Notes under the pieces: model-generated
The model's input: the letters and a program-made list of their open reading frames with translations, nothing else
What the model was told of the DNA's origin: nothing
The model's database searches: none
Shown: positions 1 through 7,675 of the stretch, in pieces
Layout: every line of letters starts with the position of its first letter
Numbering within the stretch: the stretch's first letter is position 1
Assembly (NCBI RefSeq): GCF_025567625.1
Contig: NZ_JAOQJC010000056.1
Location: 1-46,895, forward strand
Length of the DNA stretch: 46,895 nt
Direction: 5' to 3'
From: Paenibacillus sp. J5C2022
GTDB taxonomy: Bacteria; Bacillota; Bacilli; Paenibacillales; Paenibacillaceae
Made by a program: the position numbers and the translations under genes

Positions 1-633
1 ATATATAACTGGATTTTATGTATTTCATCTTTCAGTTTGATCCACATGTGCTGGGATAGATGTATTTGTTGTTGTTAACTTCATCAGTAATCGGCTTTTT
101 TACGAGTATTCCCTAATTTAACTGCGTGATTTCCATTAAGATGCGATATAACCCGATGTTTCCTCAACAATAAATGTAGGAAATCCATTTGTCATCACCA
201 TAGTAACTCATCATAATCACTCACCATAATCACTCAACTTAGTCACAGCCAGTCAGCCCGGAGAAGCTTACATTTAATCAGGCGCATGCTTTGCGCTACT
301 GGGCGAGGTTGTCGGCCGCATTTCCGTTCAGTCTTATGAATCCTTTACTCACGGGTTGGCTCCAATATTTGAATGTCAAATACATGAATGTCCACCAAAA
401 CATGAATTGTATTGAAATTACGATCGTGATATACTCTAAAAAGAAATCGGTTTCTATATGGGTTGATAGCAAGTTTTTTGACAATAACGTTAATTCAGAA
501 AGTATGCAAAGTATCCTGGTTACATCATTACAATTTCTCATTGTTGAGTACTGGGCTAAATCGCGCAATTTCTAGAACTTGACAAGCAATCTGTCTTATT
601 GGACATTATCGTGACATAAGGAGCGGATAGTAA
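1..633. other. Left-edge non-coding region
   Basis: AT-rich stretch before the first gene. Small open frames exist on both strands around 290-575, but none has a convincing ribosome binding site or recognisable family. One frame at about 283-345 reads like the end of a GAF-domain core (GEVVGRISVQSYE), which may be a decayed remnant, but it is too short to be sure. Bases 5-138 share two motifs (TAACTGGATTT-ATG and CCTAATTTA-CTGC followed by TTCCATT) with the intergenic region near 19.7 kb, so part of this stretch is a dispersed intergenic repeat. Confidence 0.5.
579..609 (+). promoter_or_regulatory. Candidate promoter of the serine hydrolase gene
   Basis: A perfect -35 hexamer TTGACA (579-584) is followed after 19 bp by CATTAT (604-609). 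The spacer is longer than the usual 17 bp and the leader to the ATG at 634 would be very short, so this is tentative. The AAGGAG ribosome binding site at 618-623 lies 10 bases before the ATG. Confidence 0.35.
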
Positions 634-2124
634 ATGAACAATAATGAACTGTTTACTTTTGCGGCTTCTCCCGAGCGTTTGGGAGTTCCATCGTCAGCAA
701 TCCTGAACTTCCTTGAGCGGATAGAAAGTGAGCGAGTTTGTATGCATGGTTTTCTGGTGCTGCGTCAGGGGCAGATTGCTTCCGAAGGTTATTGGGCACC
801 GTACACGGAAGATAGCATGCACCGGATGTATTCGGTCAGCAAGAGCTTCGTATCCTTGGCCGTTGGTTTGATGATTGACGAAGGGAAACTGCGGCTGGAT
901 GATCGGGTGGCCCGTTATTTCGACGATTTAATACCAGAAGACTTGCATTCCTATTTGGCCGATTCAACTGTGAGGGATTTGTTGATGATGTCCACTGCAC
1001 ATTCTTACACGTCCTATACGCGAACAGATGCTAATTTTGCCAAGACATTTTTTCTGAAGAAGCCTTCGCATCCCCCGGGAACTGTATTTTCCTATGATAC
1101 TGCAGCTACGGTGATTTTGAATGCGATTGTGGAACGAATAAGCGGCGTCCCTTTCCTGGAGTATATGCGTGATCGTCTGCTTAATCCGGTCGGGTTCACG
1201 AAGGAAGCCTGGTGCATCCGTACGCCGGAAGGCACTTCATGGGGAGGTTCCGGTGTCATCTGCAAGCTGAAGGATATGGCAAAGCTGGCATATGTGTGTT
1301 TGAACAAAGGTTCATGGAACGGCGTGCAATTGATATCGGAAGATTATATACGCGCAGCGACGTCGAAGCAAATCGACAACTCGCTTGCAGGCAACTACGG
1401 TTACGGGTATCAGATATGGATGGAACAGGATAACGGTTTTTCTTTTAGAGGCATGGGTTCCCAGCTCGCGCTATGCTACCCCGAACGGGATCTGCTCTTC
1501 GCTTGCATCTCCGATACCCAGGGCCAGGCTAATGGAGAGGCGGCGATCAGGGCGGCATTCCGGGAGGAAATTTGGGCACACATCAGGGATTCCCCCTTGC
1601 CTGAGGACACGGCGACTTACGCTAAGCTGCAGAACTGTATCGGGAATCTGGGGATTCTCCCACAGCTGGGGGAACGCTCCTCTTCTTTCACGCAGAAGAT
1701 CCACGATCAGTGGTATATCCTTGAAGATAATCCGATGGAGATCTCCCGTATGCGTTTCAAGTTCTATGGAGACGAAGGCGTGTGGGAATATTCAAATGCA
1801 TCCGGAGCGCATACACTCGCCTTCGGCGTTGGAAAAAATGTTGGCGGTCCTTTCCCACAGAACAATTATTTCGGAAATCAGATCGGCTTCATCCCGGGCA
1901 GCCATTATCAATGCCTTGCTTCCGCTGCATGGGTCGAAGAGCATAAGCTGAATATGCTGGTCTATGTGACGGATATTTATTTGGGCAGATTTTCCGCATC
2001 GTTCGCTTTCGAAGACAATAGGATTTCCGTACATATGATCAAAGCGGCCGAATGGTTCCTGGATGAATACCAAGGCTTTGCCGGCGGAGTTCGGATGGAA
2101 GAGACAGAACACACACACTGTTAA
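634..2124 (+). CDS. Serine hydrolase, beta-lactamase / penicillin-binding fold
   Basis: A 496-residue protein of the class C beta-lactamase-like (PF00144) superfamily. These are serine acyl enzymes acting as esterases, D-amino-acid peptidases or lactamases. The catalytic S-x-x-K motif is seen as S67-V-S-K70. The second-motif tyrosine is probably Y154 (YDT in place of the usual YxN), and the third region reads FRGMGSQ instead of HTG. The catalytic domain covers roughly residues 15-320; the remaining 170 residues form a separate C-terminal domain of beta type, common in this superfamily. No signal peptide is visible, so it is probably cytoplasmic. It starts at an ATG with AAGGAG 10 bases upstream and stands alone, followed by a strong terminator. 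Substrate cannot be deduced, and nothing links it to the downstream polysaccharide genes except proximity. Confidence 0.85.
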   Translation: MNNNELFTFAASPERLGVPSSAILNFLERIESERVCMHGFLVLRQGQIASEGYWAPYTEDSMHRMYSVSKSFVSLAVGLMIDEGKLRLDDRVARYFDDLIPEDLHSYLADSTVRDLLMMSTAHSYTSYTRTDANFAKTFFLKKPSHPPGTVFSYDTAATVILNAIVERISGVPFLEYMRDRLLNPVGFTKEAWCIRTPEGTSWGGSGVICKLKDMAKLAYVCLNKGSWNGVQLISEDYIRAATSKQIDNSLAGNYGYGYQIWMEQDNGFSFRGMGSQLALCYPERDLLFACISDTQGQANGEAAIRAAFREEIWAHIRDSPLPEDTATYAKLQNCIGNLGILPQLGERSSSFTQKIHDQWYILEDNPMEISRMRFKFYGDEGVWEYSNASGAHTLAFGVGKNVGGPFPQNNYFGNQIGFIPGSHYQCLASAAWVEEHKLNMLVYVTDIYLGRFSASFAFEDNRISVHMIKAAEWFLDEYQGFAGGVRMEETEHTHC

Positions 2125-2174
2125 TTAGATTTGACGGCTCGGCAATAGTGGCCATTGACAGAATTTGATACGGG

Positions 2175-2252
2175 GAAGATTTTGACGAAGAAGTTGCTGG
2201 ATGCATCGAGAATCCGCCGACGGCGATAATTGCCTGTAATGACCTGCGGTGA
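2175..2252 (+). pseudogene. Remnant of a LacI-type / periplasmic-binding effector domain
   Basis: Between the serine hydrolase and the terminator a short frame reads EDFDEEVAGCIENPPTAIIA then CNDLR and a stop. The PTAIIACND segment is the typical core of the ligand-binding domain of LacI/GntR-type regulators and periplasmic binding proteins, where PTAIxAxND precedes the next helix. No start codon or DNA-binding half is present and upstream frames are closed by stops, so it is a decayed scrap, not a gene. The length is too short for certainty. Confidence 0.4.
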
Positions 2253-2268
2253 TGATTCGGCTAGCAGT

Positions 2269-2315
2269 AAAGCACAAGCTTCGCGGCTAACCAGCTGCGA
2301 AGCTTGTGCTTTTTC
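2269..2315 (+). terminator. Strong rho-independent terminator
   Basis: The arms AAAGCACAAGCTTCGC (2269-2284) and GCGAAGCTTGTGCTTT (2297-2312) pair perfectly. Inner bases 2286-2288/2293-2295 extend the stem, with a G-T wobble at 2285/2296, to about 20 bp around a 4-base AACC loop. A T run follows at 2309-2314. It ends the serine hydrolase transcript about 145 bp after the stop codon and could also stop minus-strand reading from the response regulator. Confidence 0.85.
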
Positions 2316-2370
2316 GGTGTCATGCATGCTCGAAGAGAATAAATATCGCTACGTCACGAGTGACACTGCT

Positions 2371-2594
2371 GAAGTTGCTATGTTGAAGTCGCTATGTTGA
2401 AGCTGCTACATTGAAGTTGCTATGTTGAAGTTGCAGTGTTGAAGTTGCTATGTTGAAGTTGCAGTGTTGAAGTTGCAGTGTTGAAGTTGCAGTGTTGAAG
2501 TTGCTACATTGAAGTCGCTATGTTGAAGCTGCTACATTGAAGTTGCAATGTTGAAGTTAACATGTTGATGTTCTTTTGTTGAAGTCTCTGCGCG
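2371..2594. repeat. 14-bp tandem repeat array, about 16 units
   Basis: Units begin GAAG and follow each other every 14 bp from 2371 to 2594 (2371, 2385, 2399 and so on to 2581). The main unit types are GAAGTTGCTATGTT, GAAGTTGCAGTGTT, GAAGTCGCTATGTT and GAAGCTGCTACATT; the last two units are degenerate. The array ends exactly at the stop codon of the minus-strand response regulator gene (2595), so it forms its 3' untranslated region. The period is not a multiple of three and no frame through it is convincing. Unit order is interleaved, which suggests slippage or recombination. Confidence 0.9.
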
Positions 2595-3281
2595 TCATAT
2601 TTTTTTCAGCATTTCGAAGATGTGCAGATCGTTAATCATGTGCACCACCTCGGAGGTGGAAGGCAGCCCGAACTTCTTCAGAATGCTTGTAATCTGCTTC
2701 TTGATCGTATCCTGCTCGACGCTTCTCTCCCGGGCAATTTCCTTGCGCGTCTTGTTCTCGCACAGCAGCTTCAGCACCTGCAGCTCGCTAGGCGTCAGCT
2801 CGGATATAATCTGCAGCGTGTGGAGCAGGCTGCTCTCGGTCTTCTTGATCCGCATGAACTCGGTGCGGATCTTCTCCGCAATGATAGGCCTGATCGGCGA
2901 CATGTTGGCATGCGCAAGCCGAATCGCCTCCACAATCTCGACCGGCTCGGCCGTCTTCAGCACATAATCGACGATGCCGCTCTGGAAGGCGGCGAATACG
3001 ATGCTGTCGTCCTTGTGGACGGTGAGCATGATCATCTTCACCTCAGGCAGCTTCTCGTGAATTTGCTTGGCCGCCTCGATACCGGCGAGCCGGCTCTCCA
3101 TCTCGATGTCCAGCAGGACGATATCCGGCTGGTGCAGAGCGGCCGCCATGACCGCTTCATAGCCCGACTTGGCCGAGGCGGCGAGCAGCATGTCATCCTG
3201 TGCGCCCAATATGCGCTCCAGTCTGCGGCGGTGCGCTTCCATATCGTCGGAGATAATGATTTTGATCGGTCCGCTTGTCAT
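2595..3281 (-). CDS. NarL/LuxR-type response regulator
   Basis: A 228-residue two-component response regulator. The receiver domain (about residues 6-125) has the acidic pair D12-D13, the phosphoacceptor D58 in the LLDIEM context, the conserved threonine in MLTVHK and the lysine in VLKTAEP. A LuxR-type helix-turn-helix follows (about 163-220: LTPSELQVL, then KTRKEIARE and DTIKKQITSI). It starts at an ATG with a GAGGGGA ribosome binding site. The likely partner is the histidine kinase about 400 bp upstream on the same strand. Most carbohydrate two-component systems in these bacteria use AraC-type YesN regulators, so a LuxR-type one here is less common. Its probable target is the divergent importer-lyase operon starting at 5318; this is inference from position. 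Confidence 0.9.
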   Translation of the reverse strand: MTSGPIKIIISDDMEAHRRRLERILGAQDDMLLAASAKSGYEAVMAAALHQPDIVLLDIEMESRLAGIEAAKQIHEKLPEVKMIMLTVHKDDSIVFAAFQSGIVDYVLKTAEPVEIVEAIRLAHANMSPIRPIIAEKIRTEFMRIKKTESSLLHTLQIISELTPSELQVLKLLCENKTRKEIARERSVEQDTIKKQITSILKKFGLPSTSEVVHMINDLHIFEMLKKI

Positions 3282-3335
3282 GATGACGTCCCCTCTTTCA
3301 TGATGCTAGTAATCCCACAATCATAAGTCGTTCGT

Positions 3336-3521
3336 CTAACGGATCTCGGCGAGCTTATTATGCAGGCATACGTCCTGCTGAATAAGCTAACGGATCTCAC
3401 AGCACTTATTTACCGGAACACGATTGATTTTCGGCCAGAACGGCAGAAATAAGCTCAGCTGCATCCGTTAGCCTGCAGAATGAGGCAGTTTGTAGCGAAT
3501 AAGGCTAGTCAGATCCGTAAG
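3336..3521. repeat. Four copies of a 24-25-nt element in opposed orientations
   Basis: Copy A (3336-3359) and copy B (3387-3411) read CTAACGGATCT...CTTATT. Copies C (3447-3471, AAATAAGCT...ATCCGTTAG) and D (3498-3521, AATAAGGCT...ATCCGTAAG) are the inverted form. B and C can pair across a 35-bp loop, and A and D across the whole unit, giving a nested cruciform. The look is of a REP-like or MITE-like intergenic element. A weaker relative (AATAAGCTCGATGGCCACCGTTA) occurs near 13.26 kb. Confidence 0.65.
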
Positions 3522-3540
3522 AATCAAGCCAGGCAATGGT

Positions 3541-3655
3541 CACATGCGAACTCAAGGCACTATAGTGCATCACAGTGCACCACAGGCGAACTCAAGGCAC
3601 TATAGTGCATCACAGTGCATCACACTGCACCACATGCGAACTCAAGGCACCGCAG
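3541..3655. repeat. Direct repeat block, CGAACTCAAGGCAC units
   Basis: Three tandem copies starting CACA(T/G)GCGAACTCAAGGCAC begin near 3541, 3581 and 3631. The first two continue with TATAGTGCATCACAGTGCA and the second has an extra internal CATCACACTG step; the third is cut short. The block lies just downstream of the histidine kinase stop codon on the minus strand. No coding role is apparent. Confidence 0.75.
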
Positions 3656-3687
3656 GGGAATGATTTATTCCCCCCTGAGCGCCTATC

Positions 3688-5190
3688 CTATCCGTTAATC
3701 AAAGGCAGGAGGATGCGGAATACAGCCCCTTCCCCTGGCTTGCTGTCCACTTCGATTTTGCCGTCATGACCGCTGACGATCTGATGGCAGTAGGACAAGC
3801 CGATGCCCCAGTTGTTGACGGACGATTTGGTCGTATAGAACGGGGAGAACACCCGCTCCAGCTCCTCGTCGCTCATGCCGGGACCGTTGTCCGCGACCGA
3901 TATGACGCCCCAATGATTGTGCCGCTCCGTTCCAATGCGCAGCGTTCCCTTGCGGCCGGATTGGCGCAGCGATTCCACGGCGTTCTCGATCATATTCGCG
4001 ACCGTCTCCTCCATATGGCCGGGGTCCATGTAGACGAGCAACTCCTCCGGGTGATAACGTGCGATGATCTGCGGCTCGTATTGCAGATGCCGGAATCGGT
4101 TCATCGCCTTCTCCACCGGCAGCGACAGCGGGTGGGGCTGCAGATTCAACTGGATATGTCCCAGCTTGTTGGCGGCATCGTCAATGCTGCGGAACGAGCG
4201 CTCGCATGATTCGAGCATGAGACGAAGACTGTAGGCCGTATCCTCGTCCGAAGCATGCTTGTCCCGCAAATACTCCGCTTCGGAGCGAATGGCGAGCAGA
4301 TGGTTTTTCAGCGCGTGCGTGAAGGCGCGTACGCCGAGATTCGCAGTGTCGATGCTGTTGTCAACCCGCATGTCCCGGGAACGGTGATAGGCTTCGATCG
4401 AGCGGTAACGGAAGAGCAGGTAAAAGATAAAGGCGAACGCAAGTACGACGACGTAAGGAAAGACGGAGAACAACAGCTTGGCGTCGATAATTTGCGGATG
4501 CACATAATTGATATAGCCGTCCAGATACGTGGCCCTGACCAGATTCCTGGGCGCCCAGGAGAACATCATGTAATGGATCGCGATAATCGGCATAACGGAC
4601 AGCGTCTGCACCAAGGCGTAGCGCTTCAAAAACTTGATACGGGGAAATCGGATATAATAAATGGCGAACAGGCTCAACGCGATCATCGGCATGCACCAGT
4701 TCATCCACTGCATGATATGTTCGATCCATTGCAGCACATCTCTCCAGATGACAGCGGACGAAGAGGCGTGCGCCCGATTCTGCAGCGCCAGCTGCACCCA
4801 GGGATCGAAGAAGCCGATCTGAAGCAGAAGCAGCGCGGTTAGCAGCCCATATATCGGCTTGCTATGCAGCGCGCGGAAGCGGGTGAACGAGAGCGCGAAG
4901 CACAAGACGGCGTAATTGTACAGAATGACCCCGCCGTTCAGCATGCGGATCAGCAGCTCCGGGTGAAGGTTGGCCAAGACGAGATAATTCCATGTGCCCG
5001 GGCTGAAGTCGAAGAACGCCTGCTGAATCCGGTAATAATAATTGAACTTGCCGATGTACAGAACGAGAGCCACGAACGACAGCACCCATCCCGCAATGAC
5101 TCCGAACAGGAAGCGGGTAGACAAGCTGTCCCGATTCCGTACAATGAGAAGCACGAAGAAAACGAGGCAAAGAAGCATCACATAGATCAT
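3688..5190 (-). CDS. Polytopic membrane sensor histidine kinase
   Basis: From the preferred ATG at 5190, which has GGAGTGA five bases upstream, the protein has 500 residues. A GTG at 5244 would add 18 residues but has a weak ribosome binding site. About seven membrane segments fill residues 1-262, with no classical extracellular sensor domain. The kinase core follows: phosphoacceptor H292 in FTHALKNHL, N box N403 in MIENAVESL, G1 box DNGPGM (D434), an F box at FSPFYTT, and G2 box GIGLS. It would autophosphorylate and pass phosphate to the response regulator at 2595-3281. It is divergent from the importer gene at 5318, suggesting it senses a related sugar, transporter state or membrane signal. 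The multi-helix input domain resembles 7TM-type sensors; its ligand is unknown. Confidence 0.88.
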   Translation of the reverse strand: MIYVMLLCLVFFVLLIVRNRDSLSTRFLFGVIAGWVLSFVALVLYIGKFNYYYRIQQAFFDFSPGTWNYLVLANLHPELLIRMLNGGVILYNYAVLCFALSFTRFRALHSKPIYGLLTALLLLQIGFFDPWVQLALQNRAHASSSAVIWRDVLQWIEHIMQWMNWCMPMIALSLFAIYYIRFPRIKFLKRYALVQTLSVMPIIAIHYMMFSWAPRNLVRATYLDGYINYVHPQIIDAKLLFSVFPYVVVLAFAFIFYLLFRYRSIEAYHRSRDMRVDNSIDTANLGVRAFTHALKNHLLAIRSEAEYLRDKHASDEDTAYSLRLMLESCERSFRSIDDAANKLGHIQLNLQPHPLSLPVEKAMNRFRHLQYEPQIIARYHPEELLVYMDPGHMEETVANMIENAVESLRQSGRKGTLRIGTERHNHWGVISVADNGPGMSDEELERVFSPFYTTKSSVNNWGIGLSYCHQIVSGHDGKIEVDSKPGEGAVFRILLPLING

Positions 5191-5244
5191 ATCGTTCACT
5201 CCGAAAGGCGAGATATAGTCCCGGGGGGGAATAAAACTTTCCAC

Positions 5245-5273
5245 TTACCGGGCCGTGTAAGCGCTTATACAAT
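5245..5273 (+). promoter_or_regulatory. Candidate promoter of the importer-lyase operon
   Basis: TTACCG (5245-5250), a 17-bp spacer and TACAAT (5268-5273) form a plausible sigma-A promoter for the gene starting at 5318. The spacer and -10 region overlap the cre-like box at 5256-5269. The -35 is a weak match, consistent with a regulated promoter needing activation by the divergent two-component system. Confidence 0.4.
5256..5269. promoter_or_regulatory. cre-like CcpA operator
   Basis: TGTAAGCGCTTATA matches the catabolite-responsive element consensus (TGWAANCGNTNWCA) except at one position near the right end. It lies in the intergenic region between the kinase and the divergent lipoprotein gene and overlaps the candidate promoter, the arrangement expected for glucose repression by CcpA. 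The same core (TGTAAGCGCTTA) recurs at 13431. Confidence 0.65.
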
Positions 5274-5317
5274 AAAGCCGTAAACTCATCTTAATCGAAA
5301 CCGAGGGGGAAAGCAAA

Positions 5318-6667
5318 ATGAAAAAAATATGGACCGCCGGCATGGCGTTCATTTTGACAGTGGGATTGCTGGCGGGCTGCAGCGGGGGCAACGGCAATTC
5401 GCAGGAGGCAACAGGCGGCTCGCAAGGCGGAAGCTCTTCGTCGGAAGGCAATGCAGAAGGTGGCGGCGGGACGGAGCAAGTGACATTGAAGATGCCCGTG
5501 CTTCCTGACGATCTGGAAGCGTTCAAGGCGGCATACGCCGTATTCCAAAAAGAGAATCCCGACATTGCGATCGAATTCGAGACGTATCCCCAGAAGCAAT
5601 ATTACGAAAAACTGAGACTGCAATTGTCCGGCGGAGCCGACTACGACCTGTTCGCCGGCAATCTGGACGTCATGCTGGACACAGGCATTCTGGAGCCGCT
5701 CGACGGCTATCTGAAGGACAACAATACGGATATGTCCGGCTACGGCGTGCTGTTGGACAGCATGAAGATCAACGGTCATACGTACGGGCTGCCATACCGC
5801 AAGTCGAACTGGATGCTCTATTACAATAAGACGCTGTTCGACGAGTACAACGTGCCTTATCCAAGCGAGGATATGACGTGGGAGGAATTCCGCGAGCTGG
5901 CGAAGGCGATGACGCACGGCTCCGGAGCGGACAAGGTGTATGGCGCCTATATGCAGCAGTGGCCGCAGACCTGGTATATGCAAGCGGTGCAGAAGGGCAG
6001 CACGATTATCGACAAGGATCTGAGCGAATTCAAGAACGCGCTGCAACTGCGCATGGATATGGAGCAGGAAGGCTCCATTATGAGCTGGTCCGAGCAGAAG
6101 TCGACGGGCGCGCATTACAACGCCGCCTTCCAGAAGGGGAATGTCGCAATGAATCTGATCGGCGACTGGCATGTCGCGCAGCTTCGTCAGGCCGAGGATG
6201 AAGGCAAGATCGACTTCGACTGGGACGTCGTGCCGATCCCGCATCCGGAAGGCGTATCCGCCAACACGAGTCTTGCGCTTCCCGTCACGCTGATGATCAA
6301 CAAAAACTCGAAGCATAAGGAAGCGGCGTTCAAGGCTGTCGCCTTCATGACTGGCGCGCAAGGCGCGGAGGTATTCGCCTCCAGAGGCTACTTGACGGGC
6401 TTTACGAACGAAGAGATCAAGAAGGCGTACATCGGCGAAGGCAGCCGCAAGCCGGCCAATCTGCATTACTTCCTGGAGCAGAGGGAGTATCCGGAATATC
6501 CGATGCTGCCGGGCGTCAAGAACATTATCGTCGGCCAGATCTACACCCAGGAGGGCGAGCTGGCGCTGGCGGGCGAGCAGACGGCGGAGCAGGCGATCAA
6601 GCGGATCGAAGAGCGCATTCAAGCGGAATGGGCCAATAAATACGGCGAGGATTTCCAGACGAAATAA
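5318..6667 (+). CDS. Carbohydrate ABC importer lipoprotein (family 1 solute-binding protein)
   Basis: A 449-residue lipoprotein. The N-terminus is a lipoprotein signal peptide with lipobox LLAGC and lipidated C21, followed by a Gly/Ser-rich linker (to about residue 48) and then a family 1 solute-binding fold. It would sit on the outer face of the membrane and deliver an oligosaccharide to the permeases at 6768 and 7676. The start has GAGGGGGA upstream. Its operon also encodes a PL8 lyase, so the ligand is probably an oligosaccharide of chondroitin, dermatan or hyaluronan; this is inferred from context, since the family binds many sugars. A 15-bp stem-loop follows the gene before the first permease. 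Regulation is likely by the divergent two-component system and CcpA. Confidence 0.88.
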   Translation: MKKIWTAGMAFILTVGLLAGCSGGNGNSQEATGGSQGGSSSSEGNAEGGGGTEQVTLKMPVLPDDLEAFKAAYAVFQKENPDIAIEFETYPQKQYYEKLRLQLSGGADYDLFAGNLDVMLDTGILEPLDGYLKDNNTDMSGYGVLLDSMKINGHTYGLPYRKSNWMLYYNKTLFDEYNVPYPSEDMTWEEFRELAKAMTHGSGADKVYGAYMQQWPQTWYMQAVQKGSTIIDKDLSEFKNALQLRMDMEQEGSIMSWSEQKSTGAHYNAAFQKGNVAMNLIGDWHVAQLRQAEDEGKIDFDWDVVPIPHPEGVSANTSLALPVTLMINKNSKHKEAAFKAVAFMTGAQGAEVFASRGYLTGFTNEEIKKAYIGEGSRKPANLHYFLEQREYPEYPMLPGVKNIIVGQIYTQEGELALAGEQTAEQAIKRIEERIQAEWANKYGEDFQTK

Positions 6668-6692
6668 ACAAGACGGCCGTTAAGCTGAAAGC

Positions 6693-6730
6693 GAAGGGGA
6701 AGGCTTCGGATGGCTGAAGCCTTCCCCTTC
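6693..6730 (+). terminator. Intercistronic hairpin after the binding-protein gene
   Basis: A perfect 15-bp stem (6693-6707 with 6716-6730) closes an 8-base loop; a short T-containing tail follows. It lies between the solute-binding lipoprotein and the first permease, the classic place for a structure that stabilises the upstream message or partly terminates transcription, so that binding protein exceeds permease. A comparable stem occurs at 35929-35960 in the second locus. Confidence 0.7.
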
Positions 6731-6767
6731 TGTCTTTCCAAACTGATGTTGAAGGAGGATGACAATA

Positions 6768-7655
6768 ATGAGAAAGCCGCTGTCCGCGAATGCGCGAAAC
6801 CGGCTGATCGGTTACTCTTTTTTGCTGCCCAATATTTTAGGCTTTGCGGCGTTTATTCTGCTGCCGGTGCTGGCATCGTTCGTCATGAGCTTCGCGGAAT
6901 GGAACGGCTTCGGCACGATACGCTTTGTCGGAGTGGACAATTACATCCGGTTAATGGGGGATGCGAACTTTCGCACCTCGCTGATGAACAGCATGCTGTT
7001 CACGGTCGTATCCGTTCCGGTGACCTTGTTCCTGTCGATTCTGATTGCTATCGCGCTGAACAAGGGGCTGCGCTGGATTCCGCTATTCCGTACGGCGATC
7101 TTCCTGCCGCATATTACGGCTACAATAGCGGTGGCCATCATCTGGCAGCTGCTGTTCAATCCGTCGATGGGGCCGATCAACGAATTGCTGCGCGCCGTTG
7201 GCATCGACTCGCCCCCGGGATGGCTATCCTCCACGGATTGGTCGCTGCTGTCGGTTATGATCGTCTATGTGTGGCATTCCATCGGCTATTACATGATTTT
7301 ATATTTGGCGGGCTTGCAAGGCATACCGTCCCAGTTGTATGAGGCTGCGGAGATCGACGGGGCGGGTGCTGTGAGGAAATTCTTCAACGTGACGCTGCCG
7401 ATGCTGTCGCCGGTTATCTTCTTCACGACGATTATCGGGGTCATCAATTCGTTCAAGGTGTTCGACCTGATCTTCATCCTGACGCAAGGCGGTCCCGGCC
7501 GCTCGACACATGTACTCGTCTACGACATTTACAACACCGCATTCAAGTCGTTCGATTACGGCTATGCCTCCGCGATGGCTTACGTGCTGTTCGTCATTAT
7601 TCTGCTTATCGCGGTCGTTCAGTTCATCGGACAGAAGAAGTGGGTCAACTACTAA
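6768..7655 (+). CDS. ABC sugar importer permease, MalF/UgpA type
   Basis: A 295-residue inner-membrane permease with six predicted helices and the EAA loop (EAAEIDGAG, then TLP), which contacts the ATPase. The ATG at 6768 is preferred: AAGGAGG at 6752-6758 lies nine bases upstream, whereas the earlier in-frame ATG at 6759 abuts that ribosome binding site. It pairs with the permease starting at 7676 and receives substrate from the lipoprotein at 5318. No ATP-binding subunit is encoded here, as is usual for Firmicute CUT1 importers that share an MsmX/UgpC-type ATPase. Substrate is inferred as glycosaminoglycan oligosaccharide from the linked PL8 lyase. Confidence 0.9.
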   Translation: MRKPLSANARNRLIGYSFLLPNILGFAAFILLPVLASFVMSFAEWNGFGTIRFVGVDNYIRLMGDANFRTSLMNSMLFTVVSVPVTLFLSILIAIALNKGLRWIPLFRTAIFLPHITATIAVAIIWQLLFNPSMGPINELLRAVGIDSPPGWLSSTDWSLLSVMIVYVWHSIGYYMILYLAGLQGIPSQLYEAAEIDGAGAVRKFFNVTLPMLSPVIFFTTIIGVINSFKVFDLIFILTQGGPGRSTHVLVYDIYNTAFKSFDYGYASAMAYVLFVIILLIAVVQFIGQKKWVNY

Positions 7656-7675
7656 CAGGGAGAGGAGGCAACGCC

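Larger units (their letters stand above)
2125..2594. other. Gene-free interval after the serine hydrolase
   Basis: This 470-bp interval holds, in order, a regulator remnant (2175-2252), a strong terminator (2269-2315), about 55 bp without features, and the 14-bp tandem array (2371-2594). No additional gene is supported. Confidence 0.7.
3282..3687. other. Repeat-filled gap between response regulator and kinase genes
   Basis: About 400 bp with no gene. It contains a set of inverted TAACGGATCT...CTTATT elements (3336-3521) and a direct-repeat block of roughly 40-50 bp units (3541-3655). The gap separates two genes that would normally be adjacent in one operon. Confidence 0.7.

Noticed and set aside
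283..345. GAF-domain-like snippet GEVVGRISVQSYE
   Set aside because: Only about 15 residues resemble a GAF core and the rest of the frame does not; too little to call a pseudogene.
291..575. Overlapping 90-94-codon frames on both strands
   Set aside because: No ribosome binding site, no family resemblance and mutual overlap; treated as non-coding.
2371..2594. CRISPR or protein-coding repeat
   Set aside because: Pure 14-bp tandem array with no spacers; the period is not a multiple of three and frames are interrupted.
3541..3655. CRISPR-like appearance of short repeats
   Set aside because: Units are directly adjacent without unique spacers of constant length, and no cas genes are present.
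5291..6622. 443-codon antisense frame opposite the first binding-protein gene
   Set aside because: Long only because the GC-rich plus-strand gene leaves few antisense stops; the sense frame has lipobox, family motifs and a proper ribosome binding site.
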